A stretch of 33,166 bases of DNA from JBHIFB01 sp046760905. GTDB taxonomy: Bacteria; Gemmatimonadota; CAZMKB01. This document shows positions 16,974 through 24,515 of the stretch, piece by piece. Numbering within the stretch: the stretch's first letter is position 1; every line of letters starts with the position of its first letter. The stretch spans positions 1-33,166 of the forward strand of contig JBHIFB010000018.1 in the NCBI GenBank assembly GCA_046760905.1, given 5' to 3'. Position numbers and translations under genes: made by a program. The notes under the pieces are model-generated. The model did not search any database. It was not told the DNA's origin and was given only the letters and a program-made list of their open reading frames with translations.

Positions 16974-17641
16974 CACCGCCTATAATGTTCTTCATTCTCC
17001 TCTGTGTATTTGCGTTGCTGTGCTATCTGCTCGGATCAATTCCATTCTCCTATCTGGCCGGAAAGCTCTTGAAAGGAATCGATCTCAGAGAGCATGGTAG
17101 CGGTAATCTTGGTGCGACGAACACATACAGAATGCTGGGCTTCAAAACGGCACTCGTTGTTGGTATCCTGGATGCACTGAAGGGTTTTTCCCCCGTACTT
17201 TTGTTACCCGGTTTAATCATTTCCATTTCGAACGCAGATGTTCCAGAGATCGTCGTGGGAACGCACACGATCATCGTCATAAGGATCATCCTCGGTATGG
17301 CGGTAATATCTGGCCACGTATGGACAGCCTTCCTCGGTTTCAAAGGCGGTAAAGGGGTCACTACCGCCTTCGGTGTGTTTCTGGCCATCGCCCCCATTGC
17401 AACTGCTGCCTCGCTGATAGTTTGGATGACGATCCTACATTTTTTCAGCAAGGTTTCGGTTGCCTCAATGATAACTGCAATACTCTTTCCTGCATTCCTC
17501 TATCTGTTCAGAGAGAATCTCGTTGAATCTGAGAAGCTACTCTTTTTCTTCTCCCTGGCTGTGGCGTTGCTTGTCATATTCACCCACCGGTCCAACATCC
17601 TGAGACTCATGAGAGGGGAAGAGAAGGACATAAAGGAATGA
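16970..17641 (+). CDS. plsY: Glycerol-3-phosphate acyltransferase PlsY
   Basis: Integral membrane enzyme that transfers an acyl group from acyl-phosphate to glycerol-3-phosphate, the first step of phospholipid synthesis. It has 223 residues and several hydrophobic segments. The PlsY motifs are GSIPFSYLAGK, HGSGNLGATNTYR, and GHVWTAFLGFKGGKGVTT. The start appears to be TTG at 16970, overlapping the der stop and preceded by GGGCAAGG; an ATG at 16985 has no ribosome-binding site. The next gene, gpsA, makes its substrate, so the pair is functionally matched. Confidence 0.95.
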   Translation: MTPPIMFFILLCVFALLCYLLGSIPFSYLAGKLLKGIDLREHGSGNLGATNTYRMLGFKTALVVGILDALKGFSPVLLLPGLIISISNADVPEIVVGTHTIIVIRIILGMAVISGHVWTAFLGFKGGKGVTTAFGVFLAIAPIATAASLIVWMTILHFFSKVSVASMITAILFPAFLYLFRENLVESEKLLFFFSLAVALLVIFTHRSNILRLMRGEEKDIKE

Positions 17642-17645
17642 AGAT

Positions 17646-18671
17646 ATGAAGCAAAGGCATAAGGTGGGTCTTCAGAACATCTTCGTGATAGGTGCAGGCA
17701 GCTGGGGAACGACACTGGCCCTGCACTGCCTATGGGTCGGCCACAGTGTGACGCTCTGGGAGAAGTTTGAAGATATCGCTCGATCGATCATTGAGGATAG
17801 GGAGAATAAGACATACCTTCCGGGAGTGCCGATCCCACCCGGCATCGAGGTGACACTGGACCTGGCAACGCTCAGGAAGGGCTTCGATATAGTAATCTTC
17901 GCCATTCCCTCGAAGCACATCCGTGAGGTCGCGAAGGAGGCAGAAAGCTACCTGGCCGGCAACGAGATTATCGTCTCGGCCTCTAAGGGTCTGGAAAGGG
18001 GAAGCTTGCTCAGGGTCTCCCAGGTACTGACACAGGAGCTCGGTGATCAATTCGCCGAAAGAATCGTTTCGCTCTCGGGTCCGAGCCACGCTGAGGAGGT
18101 GAGCAGGAAACTCCCGACGACCATCGTATCCGCCTCGAGAAACCTGGAAGCTGCTGAGTTCATCCAGAAGGCTCTTGCATCCAACCATCTTCGGGTCTAT
18201 ACAAACAGAGATATCGCAGGGGTAGAGCTCGGCGGCGCATTGAAGAATATCATCGCCATAGCTAACGGTATATGTGCAGGCCTGGGCTATGGTGATAATA
18301 CAACGGGAGCGCTGATCACCAGGGGTATCGCCGAAATCTCGAGGCTCGGTACGGTCTTGGGAGCAGATCCCCTTACATTCTCCGGTCTTTCTGGCATAGG
18401 AGATCTCATCACGACCTGCATAAGCCAGCACAGCAGGAACCGCCACGTCGGCTTCGAACTGGCCAGGGGAAGGCAGCTGGATGAAATAGTCTCCGAGATG
18501 GTCATGGTGGCTGAGGGCATAGAGACAACAATGGCAGCGATAAAACTTGCTGAGAAGAAGGCTATAGACATGCCGATCACGGAACAGGTTTACAGGGTAC
18601 TCTTCGAGGGAAAGGATCCCAAACTTGCAGTCGATGAGCTCATGCTCAGAGAACCCAAGCCCGAACTGTAA
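17646..18671 (+). CDS. gpsA: NAD(P)H-dependent glycerol-3-phosphate dehydrogenase
   Basis: Cytosolic enzyme reducing dihydroxyacetone phosphate to sn-glycerol-3-phosphate for phospholipid synthesis. It has 341 residues. The Rossmann motif is VIGAGSWGTTLA (about 14-25). Other landmarks are SASKGLE, LSGPSHAEEV, the catalytic-lysine segment GGALKNIIAIANGI, GDNTTGALITRG and GLSGIGDLITTC. It begins four bases after plsY. A long open frame on the opposite strand (17730-18707) is only a codon-phase shadow. Confidence 0.96.
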   Translation: MKQRHKVGLQNIFVIGAGSWGTTLALHCLWVGHSVTLWEKFEDIARSIIEDRENKTYLPGVPIPPGIEVTLDLATLRKGFDIVIFAIPSKHIREVAKEAESYLAGNEIIVSASKGLERGSLLRVSQVLTQELGDQFAERIVSLSGPSHAEEVSRKLPTTIVSASRNLEAAEFIQKALASNHLRVYTNRDIAGVELGGALKNIIAIANGICAGLGYGDNTTGALITRGIAEISRLGTVLGADPLTFSGLSGIGDLITTCISQHSRNRHVGFELARGRQLDEIVSEMVMVAEGIETTMAAIKLAEKKAIDMPITEQVYRVLFEGKDPKLAVDELMLREPKPEL

Positions 18672-18689
18672 ATCTCGAGAAAGAAGGAG

Positions 18690-19049
18690 GTGAGTTCTAC
18701 GTATCAAAAGAAGGAGTATTACTCCATCAGCGAGGTGTGCGAGATAACGGGCCTAAGACCACACGTCCTGAGGTACTGGGAATCTCAATTCGGCATCCTG
18801 AGGCCACAGAAGAACAGAGCGGGTAACAGGAATTACAGGAAGAGGGAGATCGACATTATCTTCATGATCAAGCACCTGCTCTATGAGAAGCGTTACACTA
18901 TAGAGGGGGCACGGCAGGAGATGAAGAAGCTCAAACAGCACTTCAGTCCACAAAGGGAGCTGCCTCTTGAAGATATCCAGAAGGAGGAGATGCTCACCTC
19001 GATTCGAAACGACCTCAGGAAGTTATTAGAGTTGATCGAGCAAGACTGA
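18690..19049 (+). CDS. MerR-type transcriptional regulator
   Basis: DNA-binding protein of about 119 residues with a MerR winged HTH: YYSISEVCEITGLRPHVLRYWE followed by the wing RAGNRNYRKREID. The C-terminal part is short and helical and carries no recognisable effector-binding domain. The start is odd. GTG at 18690 is the only common start codon, but the strong AAGGAGG (18684-18690) runs into it, leaving no spacing. ACG at 18699 lies eight bases after that element. The gene follows gpsA by 18 bases and so may be part of the der-plsY-gpsA transcript. Its target is unknown. Confidence 0.85.
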   Translation: MSSTYQKKEYYSISEVCEITGLRPHVLRYWESQFGILRPQKNRAGNRNYRKREIDIIFMIKHLLYEKRYTIEGARQEMKKLKQHFSPQRELPLEDIQKEEMLTSIRNDLRKLLELIEQD

Positions 19050-19117
19050 CCGCCGGCTCATTTTTAAGGACGTCGTGAAGAGGGCCATTATTTTGTACTC
19101 GGTGGCATGGGCATTGC

Positions 19118-19150
19118 ATGAGTGTAGGAAAAAGATCATTCACTCATTTT
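19118..19150 (+). terminator. Weak hairpin after the MerR gene
   Basis: ATGAGTG at 19118-19124 pairs with CACTCAT at 19141-19147 across a 16-base loop and is followed by three further Ts. The long loop and short U-run make it a weak candidate for ending the der-to-MerR transcript. Confidence 0.25.
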
Positions 19151-19154
19151 CGGC

Positions 19155-19183
19155 TTGTTTTCGGTGCGTTTTTTGTATATACT
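19155..19183 (+). promoter_or_regulatory. Promoter candidate for tRNA-Pro(GGG)
   Basis: TTGTTT at 19155-19160, a 17-base spacer, then TATACT at 19178-19183. This puts the transcription start a few bases before the mature tRNA end at 19193. The -35 is imperfect. Confidence 0.4.
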
Positions 19184-19192
19184 TATAGCGGT

Positions 19193-19268
<76 letters not shown>

Positions 19269-19281
19269 TTTGTGCAAAACG

Positions 19282-19307
19282 AGCAGAAAATCGTTTCTGC
19301 TTTTTTT
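19282..19307 (+). terminator. Intrinsic terminator between tRNA-Pro(GGG) and surE
   Basis: Perfect 8-bp stem AGCAGAAA (19282-19289) with TTTCTGCT (19294-19301), a 4-base loop, and seven Ts (19301-19307). It ends the tRNA transcript only 12 bases before the surE start. surE must therefore depend on readthrough or on a promoter not evident here. Confidence 0.85.
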
Positions 19308-19319
19308 ATTGGAGTCGGC

Positions 19320-20075
19320 ATGCTTTTTCTTCTATCGAACGATGACGGATTTAGAGCATTCGGGTTACGGATGCTGAGAGAGATACTTTTGGAACTTGGC
19401 GATGTAGTTGTCGTAGCTCCCGAGGAAGAGCGGAGTGCCGCAAGTCATTCGCTCACCATTTCTCGCCCCCTCGATGTGAGAAAAACCGGTGACGGGATCT
19501 ATGCGGTTGATGGAACCCCGACCGACTGCATCATGATGGCTGTCAACGGGCTTCTTGAAGAGAGGCCGGATTTCGTGATTTCCGGCATAAACCATGGTGC
19601 GAACCTCGGGGATGACGTCACTTACTCCGGTACGGTTGCCGCGGCTATCGAGGGCACACTCCTCGGCATCCCCTCGCTGGCCATATCCTATGCGAGCAGA
19701 GACTCGAAATTTATCCACCTCTGGGGAAAAAAGCTTCTAATGCTCCTTGATCAGCTGATTAGAAAGGATCTTCCTACAGATACACTCCTCAACATCAACA
19801 TACCTCCAATCAATCCCGACGATACGGCAGGAGTGAAGATCACAACTCTCGGAAGAAGGCTCTATCAGGATCCCATCCAGATCGAAAAGGAGGATGATGA
19901 GAGGTTCTCCTTCACAATAGGCGGACAGGGACCCAGATGGAAGGGAGCGAACTCCTGTGACTTCAAGGCCGTTGACGAAGGCTTTATCTCTATCACACCG
20001 ATCCATCTTGATCTTACAAATTATGACGTGATCGATGAGCTGAACGCATGGAGGCTTGAGGTTGAGCAGTCATAG
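19320..20075 (+). CDS. surE: 5'/3'-nucleotidase SurE
   Basis: Metal-dependent nucleoside monophosphatase of the stationary-phase survival family; 251 residues from the ATG at 19320. The ATG has GGAG five bases upstream and gives the family's usual N-terminus (MLFLLSNDDGF). The metal-binding D8-D9 and S39 (ERSAASHS) are present, as is GINHGANLGDDVTYSGT. An in-frame GTG at 19236 lies inside the tRNA and terminator and is an artefact. The downstream neighbour is a DedA-type membrane protein 40 bases on. Confidence 0.96.
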   Translation: MLFLLSNDDGFRAFGLRMLREILLELGDVVVVAPEEERSAASHSLTISRPLDVRKTGDGIYAVDGTPTDCIMMAVNGLLEERPDFVISGINHGANLGDDVTYSGTVAAAIEGTLLGIPSLAISYASRDSKFIHLWGKKLLMLLDQLIRKDLPTDTLLNINIPPINPDDTAGVKITTLGRRLYQDPIQIEKEDDERFSFTIGGQGPRWKGANSCDFKAVDEGFISITPIHLDLTNYDVIDELNAWRLEVEQS

Positions 20076-20115
20076 AAAAGCCCTCCGGCCACCTCATTCG
20101 ATACCGGGCTGAGAA

Positions 20116-20706
20116 ATGAAGATAGTGAGAAGCCTCTATGACTGGGTACTGCATTGGGCGGATACACCTTATGGGGTCGTGGCTCTTTTTCTACTCGCCT
20201 TCAGCGAATCCTCGTTTTTCCCTGTGCCACCGGATGTCCTTCTCATCGCACTGAGCATATCGAAACCGGGTAAGGCCATTTTTTATGCACTAATAACGAC
20301 CATTGGCTCGATCCTGGGAGGGATGCTCGGATACACGATTGGTGAGTTCGGCTTCGAGAGCATAGGCCAACCGATCATTGAGTGGTATGGGGCGATGGAC
20401 AGTTATCACAGGGTAAGAGTCCTCTTCGAGCAATATGATGCATGGGCGATCGGCATAGCTGGATTTACGCCTATTCCTTATAAGGTCTTTACAATTTCAG
20501 CCGGAGCATTTAAAATAAACTTCTGGGTGTTTTTGGCCGCCTCGGCAGTGAGCCGGGCCGCGAGGTTCTTTCTGGTTGGCGGTCTGATAAGGATCTTCGG
20601 CAATAAAATTAGGGAGTACATTGATAGATATTTCAACCTGTTCACGATCATATTCGTAATCTTACTAGTCCTTGGATTCGTGGTCGTGAGGTACCTTGTG
20701 AAATAG
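20116..20706 (+). CDS. DedA/YqaA-family membrane protein
   Basis: Polytopic inner-membrane protein of 196 residues. The DedA (SNARE-associated) pattern is visible: AFSESSFFPVPPDVLLIALS near the N-terminus, GSILGGMLGYTIGE, and FTPIPYKVFTISAGAFKI with a re-entrant Pro-containing segment, followed by SRAARFFLVGG. Some DedA proteins are lipid flippases or carriers important for envelope homeostasis and proton motive force; this member's substrate is not known. It follows surE and precedes tRNA-Pro(CGG) by only six bases. Confidence 0.88.
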   Translation: MKIVRSLYDWVLHWADTPYGVVALFLLAFSESSFFPVPPDVLLIALSISKPGKAIFYALITTIGSILGGMLGYTIGEFGFESIGQPIIEWYGAMDSYHRVRVLFEQYDAWAIGIAGFTPIPYKVFTISAGAFKINFWVFLAASAVSRAARFFLVGGLIRIFGNKIREYIDRYFNLFTIIFVILLVLGFVVVRYLVK

Positions 20707-20712
20707 TATCGT

Positions 20713-20791
<79 letters not shown>

Positions 20792-20816
20792 TGCTTTTGA
20801 AACCCTCGAGGATAGC

Positions 20817-21089
20817 ATGAGAAGAAACCGCCTGAGGCTCCGCGGGTATGTACAGGGTGTCGGGTGCAGGTTTTTCATTTGCAGGATCGCGAGAAAGATG
20901 GGTGTCGTTGGCTACGTGAAGAACCTCCCAGATGGCTCTGTGGAGGTACGAGTTGAGGGTGATGACGATGATGTGGCCACCTTCATCGATGCAATAAAAG
21001 ACGGGCCCCCCGGAGGACGGGTGGATGACATCAAGTTGGAGGAGGAAACCCCGACAGGTGAGTTCAAATCATTCACGATAGAATTCTGA
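20817..21089 (+). CDS. acyP: Acylphosphatase
   Basis: Small cytosolic hydrolase of acyl-phosphates; 90 residues, the standard size. The signature GYVQGVGCRFF supplies the phosphate-binding loop and catalytic Arg18; GYVKNLPDGSVEV supplies catalytic Asn36. GAGGA lies four bases before the ATG. It stands 26 bases after tRNA-Pro(CGG) and 28 before apt, so it may be read from the tRNA transcript. Acyl-phosphate is also the PlsY donor, but a link to plsY here is speculative. Confidence 0.94.
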   Translation: MRRNRLRLRGYVQGVGCRFFICRIARKMGVVGYVKNLPDGSVEVRVEGDDDDVATFIDAIKDGPPGGRVDDIKLEEETPTGEFKSFTIEF

Positions 21090-21117
21090 TCCTTGGAAAC
21101 CGATGCAAGGAGAGGAT

Positions 21118-21639
21118 ATGAACCTAGATAAATTGAGGCATGCGATTCGTGATGTCCCGGATTTCCCAAAAAAGGGAATCGTCTTCAAGGACATCACCAC
21201 GCTTTTGAAGGAACCTGATCTCTGTAAGGAAGCGGTCGAACTCCTGGCCGAAAGATACAGGGGGAAGGAGGTGCGAAAGATCGTGGGAATCGAGTCGAGG
21301 GGATTCATATTCGCCTCCGCCATTGCGTATACACTCGGTGCAGGATTCATACCGGTGCGAAAACCTGGCAAGCTTCCAGCTGAGACCCTCAAAGAGGTCT
21401 ACGAACTCGAGTACGGCACTGACTCAGTGGAGATACACAGAGATGCGGTGTCGCGGGGGGAGAAGGTGGCTGTCATCGATGACCTCCTTGCCACGGGGGG
21501 AACCATGGCCGCCACCCTAAGACTGCTAGATAAACTTGGAGCAGAAGTAATTGGAATCTCGTTCCTCATTGAGCTCGAGTTCCTGAAGGGAAGAGAGAAG
21601 CTCGCTGGATACGATGTCTATTCATTAATCACATACTGA
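21118..21639 (+). CDS. apt: Adenine phosphoribosyltransferase
   Basis: Purine-salvage enzyme converting adenine and PRPP to AMP. It has 173 residues from the ATG at 21118, which has AAGGAG five bases upstream and gives the typical start (MNLDKLRHAIRDVPDFPKKG). An ATG at 21103 is in frame but lies before that ribosome-binding site. Landmarks are VFKDITTLLK, IESRGFIFASAIAY, VRKPGKLPAE, and the PRPP loop VAVIDDLLATGGTMAA. Confidence 0.95.
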   Translation: MNLDKLRHAIRDVPDFPKKGIVFKDITTLLKEPDLCKEAVELLAERYRGKEVRKIVGIESRGFIFASAIAYTLGAGFIPVRKPGKLPAETLKEVYELEYGTDSVEIHRDAVSRGEKVAVIDDLLATGGTMAATLRLLDKLGAEVIGISFLIELEFLKGREKLAGYDVYSLITY

Positions 21640-21658
21640 GGAGGGGAGTACACGAAAG

Positions 21659-22585
21659 ATGCGGGACTGTTTTAGAAACCAGATAACCAGGAGGGAATTC
21701 CTTAATCGACTAGGTCGTTACTCCTCTGTGCTAATAGGCTCACATCTGATTCCGATTTCCTCTCTTTCCACAAAAGCCGGACCAATCGTTAGCATCGTCA
21801 CATCGAAAGATCACCGGAAGGCGCTAAGAACAGCTGTCGAGATGCTCGGATCCATGCGCAGCTTCGTCTCGGAAGGTGACCGGGTCCTCGTGAAACCCAA
21901 CATCTCATGGGACAGGAGGCCAGAACAGGCCGCCAACACAAATCCTGTAATCGTAGGTGAGGTCGTAAGAATGTGCCTGGAAGCCGGTGCAAAGACGGTG
22001 AAGGTGCTGGATAGAACCTGTAACAATGCCACACGTTGCTATGACCGAAGCGGGATCGCGGCTGCTGCGAAAGAAGCCGGTGCGGATGTGAGCTTCGTTT
22101 CAGAGAACAGGTTCAAAAAAGTGCCGATCCCAGATGGAACAGCGCTCAAGTCATGGCCCATCTACCGGGAAGCCCTTCGGGCTGATAAGATAATAAATGT
22201 TCCGATACTCAAGCATCACAGTATGGCCATCCTCACCATGGGATTGAAGAACATGATGGGTTTACTCGGCGGGGACAGGGGTACGATTCACAAGGGGTTC
22301 ACCGATAAGATCGTCGATATCAACACGGTAATCAAACCTTCACTCAATATCATCGATGCAACCAGAGTGCTCTTTCGAAACGGACCGCAGGGAGGCAGCC
22401 TGGACGATGTAAAAACACTCGATACGATCATAGCCGGAAGCGACGTCGTCGCCGTTGACTCAGTCGGAGCTTCGATAATGGAGATACCATTGGGTGAAAT
22501 CCCTTACCTGACGCGGGCTTCCGAGCGTGGTCTGGGGGAAACCGAACTTGAGAAAATCACAATTCAGAAAGAGGAACTCGGCTGA
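21659..22585 (+). CDS. DUF362-domain protein with Tat-like signal
   Basis: Protein of 308 residues. A twin-arginine-like N-terminus, TRREFLNRLG (about 10-19), precedes a modestly hydrophobic stretch, suggesting folded export. The body matches the DUF362 pattern: VLVKPNISWD, ANTNPVIVGEVVRMC, GAKTVKVLDRT, NVPILKHH, MGLKNMMGLLGGDRG and VAVDSVGASIM. The function of DUF362 is not established; members are often next to or fused with 4Fe-4S ferredoxins, as here, where the polyferredoxin gene overlaps its 3' end. It has no Cys cluster of its own, so a role as redox partner is inferred from context. Confidence 0.85.
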   Translation: MRDCFRNQITRREFLNRLGRYSSVLIGSHLIPISSLSTKAGPIVSIVTSKDHRKALRTAVEMLGSMRSFVSEGDRVLVKPNISWDRRPEQAANTNPVIVGEVVRMCLEAGAKTVKVLDRTCNNATRCYDRSGIAAAAKEAGADVSFVSENRFKKVPIPDGTALKSWPIYREALRADKIINVPILKHHSMAILTMGLKNMMGLLGGDRGTIHKGFTDKIVDINTVIKPSLNIIDATRVLFRNGPQGGSLDDVKTLDTIIAGSDVVAVDSVGASIMEIPLGEIPYLTRASERGLGETELEKITIQKEELG

Positions 22586-24137
22586 AGAGAGTAAAGATGA
22601 GGTCGGAGGGCACTGGATAACATACAGACGCATAAGCCAGATCGTAATTCTGATACTGTTTTCAATCTTGTTCCTCTCCTCGAAGTACCCCCTCCAGGGA
22701 CAAGCCACCGTCGACCAGTTCTTCAAGGTGGATCCCCTCATATTCCTGCTCGTCTCACTTGCTGCCAGAGGCTGGCTCTGGAACCTCGCCTGGTCTGTGC
22801 TGTTACTCGCACTCGCTGTTTTACTGGGCAGGTTCTTCTGCGGCTGGGTCTGTCCGCTGGGCACCTCGATAGATGTGACAAGAAGAAGCCTTAAGAGAAA
22901 AGAACCGGTTAAGAATCCTTCCAGGAAATGGATGTGGCTGAAATACGCCACCCTCGTATTCTTAGCAACCTCGGCACTTCTGTCATTGGGATTGTTCTGG
23001 TTCTTCGATCCAATCTCAATAATGCTGAGGTCCATGACGCTTTTTCTATACCCCCTCTTCGCATCGGCGATCAGCTACTTTCTGGAGACAATCTCTCTGA
23101 TAACTGCCCTCGAGGATCCCGCACTGGATCTCCTCGATTGGCTTAAGCAATCGATCCTGCCGGTATACGAACAGCACCTGTTGAAATCACTGCTCGTTGC
23201 CTCGATCTTCCTTTCCATAATCCTGATCGAACGTTACCGGAGCAGGTTCTGGTGCAGATACCTATGTCCGCTTGGGGCGCTCCTGGGACTCGTCTCCAAG
23301 AAAAGCATACTGCAGAGGAAGGTGAGCCCGGCATGTACCGACTGCGGAATCTGTCAGAGGACATGCAGGATGGCAGCGATAGCCGATGACCCGGTTAAAA
23401 CGAGTAGCTCTGAGTGTATCTTCTGCATGGATTGCAGCGTTGTCTGCCCCGAGAGAGCGATTACTTATAGTTTCGTCCTCCGAGGGGAAAGGGAAAAATC
23501 GCTCGACCTATCTCGAAGGCGCATCATAGCCTCCGGTCTTTATGGCCTGGTTGGTGTGGGGCTGTTTGGAATCAGTGCCGTGGACAGGGCGAAAGCTTCG
23601 ACTGCGATCAGGCCACCGGGAGCAGTGCCGGAGAACGAATACCTGGACAGATGCGTTCGATGCTATACATGCATAAGGGCATGCTCGACATCCGGAAGGT
23701 GCCTGCAGCCATCTTTGACCGAGACCGGCATAGAGGGGCTTCTTACGCCCGCAGCGGTGATGAGGCTGGGCTACTGTGAGTATAATTGTAATCTCTGCGG
23801 CACTGTATGTCCCACAGGCGCCATCCACGAGATCTCTGAAGAGGATAAGAAAAAAAGAAAGATGGGGCTTGCGGAGTTCGACCGGGGAAGATGCATACCC
23901 TGGGTAAGCGGGGAGAACTGCATAGTTTGCGAGGAGCATTGCCCCGTGCCTGAGAAAGCGATAAAATTCGAATCGAGGGAGGTCTGGGTGCCAGGTTCAG
24001 GAACAAAGCTCGTGAAAATCCCGTTCCTCGTGAAAGACAGGTGTATCGGATGCGGTATATGCGAGACCAAATGCCCGGTCAGAGGGAAGGCGGCGATCAT
24101 AGTGACGAGGGAAGGGGAGGAGAGGTGGATCGAATAA
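22527..24137 (+). CDS. NapH-NapG-like membrane polyferredoxin fusion
   Basis: Iron-sulfur membrane protein of up to 536 residues. Residues 35-320 resemble NapH/YccM, with hydrophobic segments, CGWVCPLG (105-112), CRYLCPLG (243-250) and two 4Fe-4S motifs (270-280, 297-307). SRRRIIASGLYGL (329-341) resembles a NapG-type Tat/anchor start. After it come four more Cys groups (376-392, 417-428, 456-472, 506-516). It is thus a one-chain equivalent of NapH plus NapG, able to pass quinol electrons across the membrane, with no Nap reductase nearby. The start is unclear. GTG 22527 has no ribosome-binding site and overlaps DUF362 by 59 bases; an ATA at 22617 follows GGAGG by seven bases. Confidence 0.87.
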   Translation: MVWGKPNLRKSQFRKRNSAEESKDEVGGHWITYRRISQIVILILFSILFLSSKYPLQGQATVDQFFKVDPLIFLLVSLAARGWLWNLAWSVLLLALAVLLGRFFCGWVCPLGTSIDVTRRSLKRKEPVKNPSRKWMWLKYATLVFLATSALLSLGLFWFFDPISIMLRSMTLFLYPLFASAISYFLETISLITALEDPALDLLDWLKQSILPVYEQHLLKSLLVASIFLSIILIERYRSRFWCRYLCPLGALLGLVSKKSILQRKVSPACTDCGICQRTCRMAAIADDPVKTSSSECIFCMDCSVVCPERAITYSFVLRGEREKSLDLSRRRIIASGLYGLVGVGLFGISAVDRAKASTAIRPPGAVPENEYLDRCVRCYTCIRACSTSGRCLQPSLTETGIEGLLTPAAVMRLGYCEYNCNLCGTVCPTGAIHEISEEDKKKRKMGLAEFDRGRCIPWVSGENCIVCEEHCPVPEKAIKFESREVWVPGSGTKLVKIPFLVKDRCIGCGICETKCPVRGKAAIIVTREGEERWIE

Positions 24138-24174
24138 TAACACTCAAGAAGCTTCGTAAAAAATGGAGTCTTTT

Positions 24175-24459
24175 ATGCAGCGGCGCTTGAATTGCTGGGA
24201 GTTTAAAAAGTGCGGCAGGGAACCCGGGGGGGAAAATGTCGCCGAACTCGGTGTATGTCCTGCCAGTATAGATTCATCATGCGATGGCTTGAATGGAGGC
24301 AAAAACGGTGGCAGGATCTGCTGGTCAATCGCCGGGACTCTCTGCGAAGGTATAACAGAGGGAACTTTCGCCCGAAAATTCGAGACCTGCATGGAATGCG
24401 ATTTCTTCATGAAAGTTATGGGTGAGGAAAATCACAAGAGCTTCAGATGGTTCAAATGA
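24175..24459 (+). CDS. Two-CW-domain Cys-rich small protein
   Basis: A 94-residue soluble protein with two Cys-Trp elements (LNCWEFKKCG near the N-terminus, GRICWSIAGTLC in the middle) and a C-terminal CMECDFF. This matches the small two-CW family, whose paired CW motifs and Cys spacing suggest metal or cluster binding; its function is not known. The ATG at 24175 has GGAG six bases upstream; the ATG at 24163 overlaps that element and is less likely. It lies 37 bases after the polyferredoxin gene, so it is probably part of the same redox operon. Confidence 0.75.
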   Translation: MQRRLNCWEFKKCGREPGGENVAELGVCPASIDSSCDGLNGGKNGGRICWSIAGTLCEGITEGTFARKFETCMECDFFMKVMGEENHKSFRWFK

Positions 24460-24515
24460 GGTGCGTGATTCTAATCGGTTGATATCTTTACACATTGATT
24501 CAGAGGTATGATCCC

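Noticed and set aside
16970..16986. TTGACA and TATAAT both present at the der/plsY junction
   Set aside because: The two boxes are only five bases apart, so they cannot form a sigma70 promoter; the TTG is better read as the plsY start.
17730..18707. 325-residue open frame on the minus strand
   Set aside because: It mirrors gpsA, whose family identity is certain, and its translation shows no recognisable domain or signal.
24487..24512. TTTACA and TATGAT before mscS as a promoter
   Set aside because: The spacer is only 14 bases and the -10 box would lie on the translation start region.
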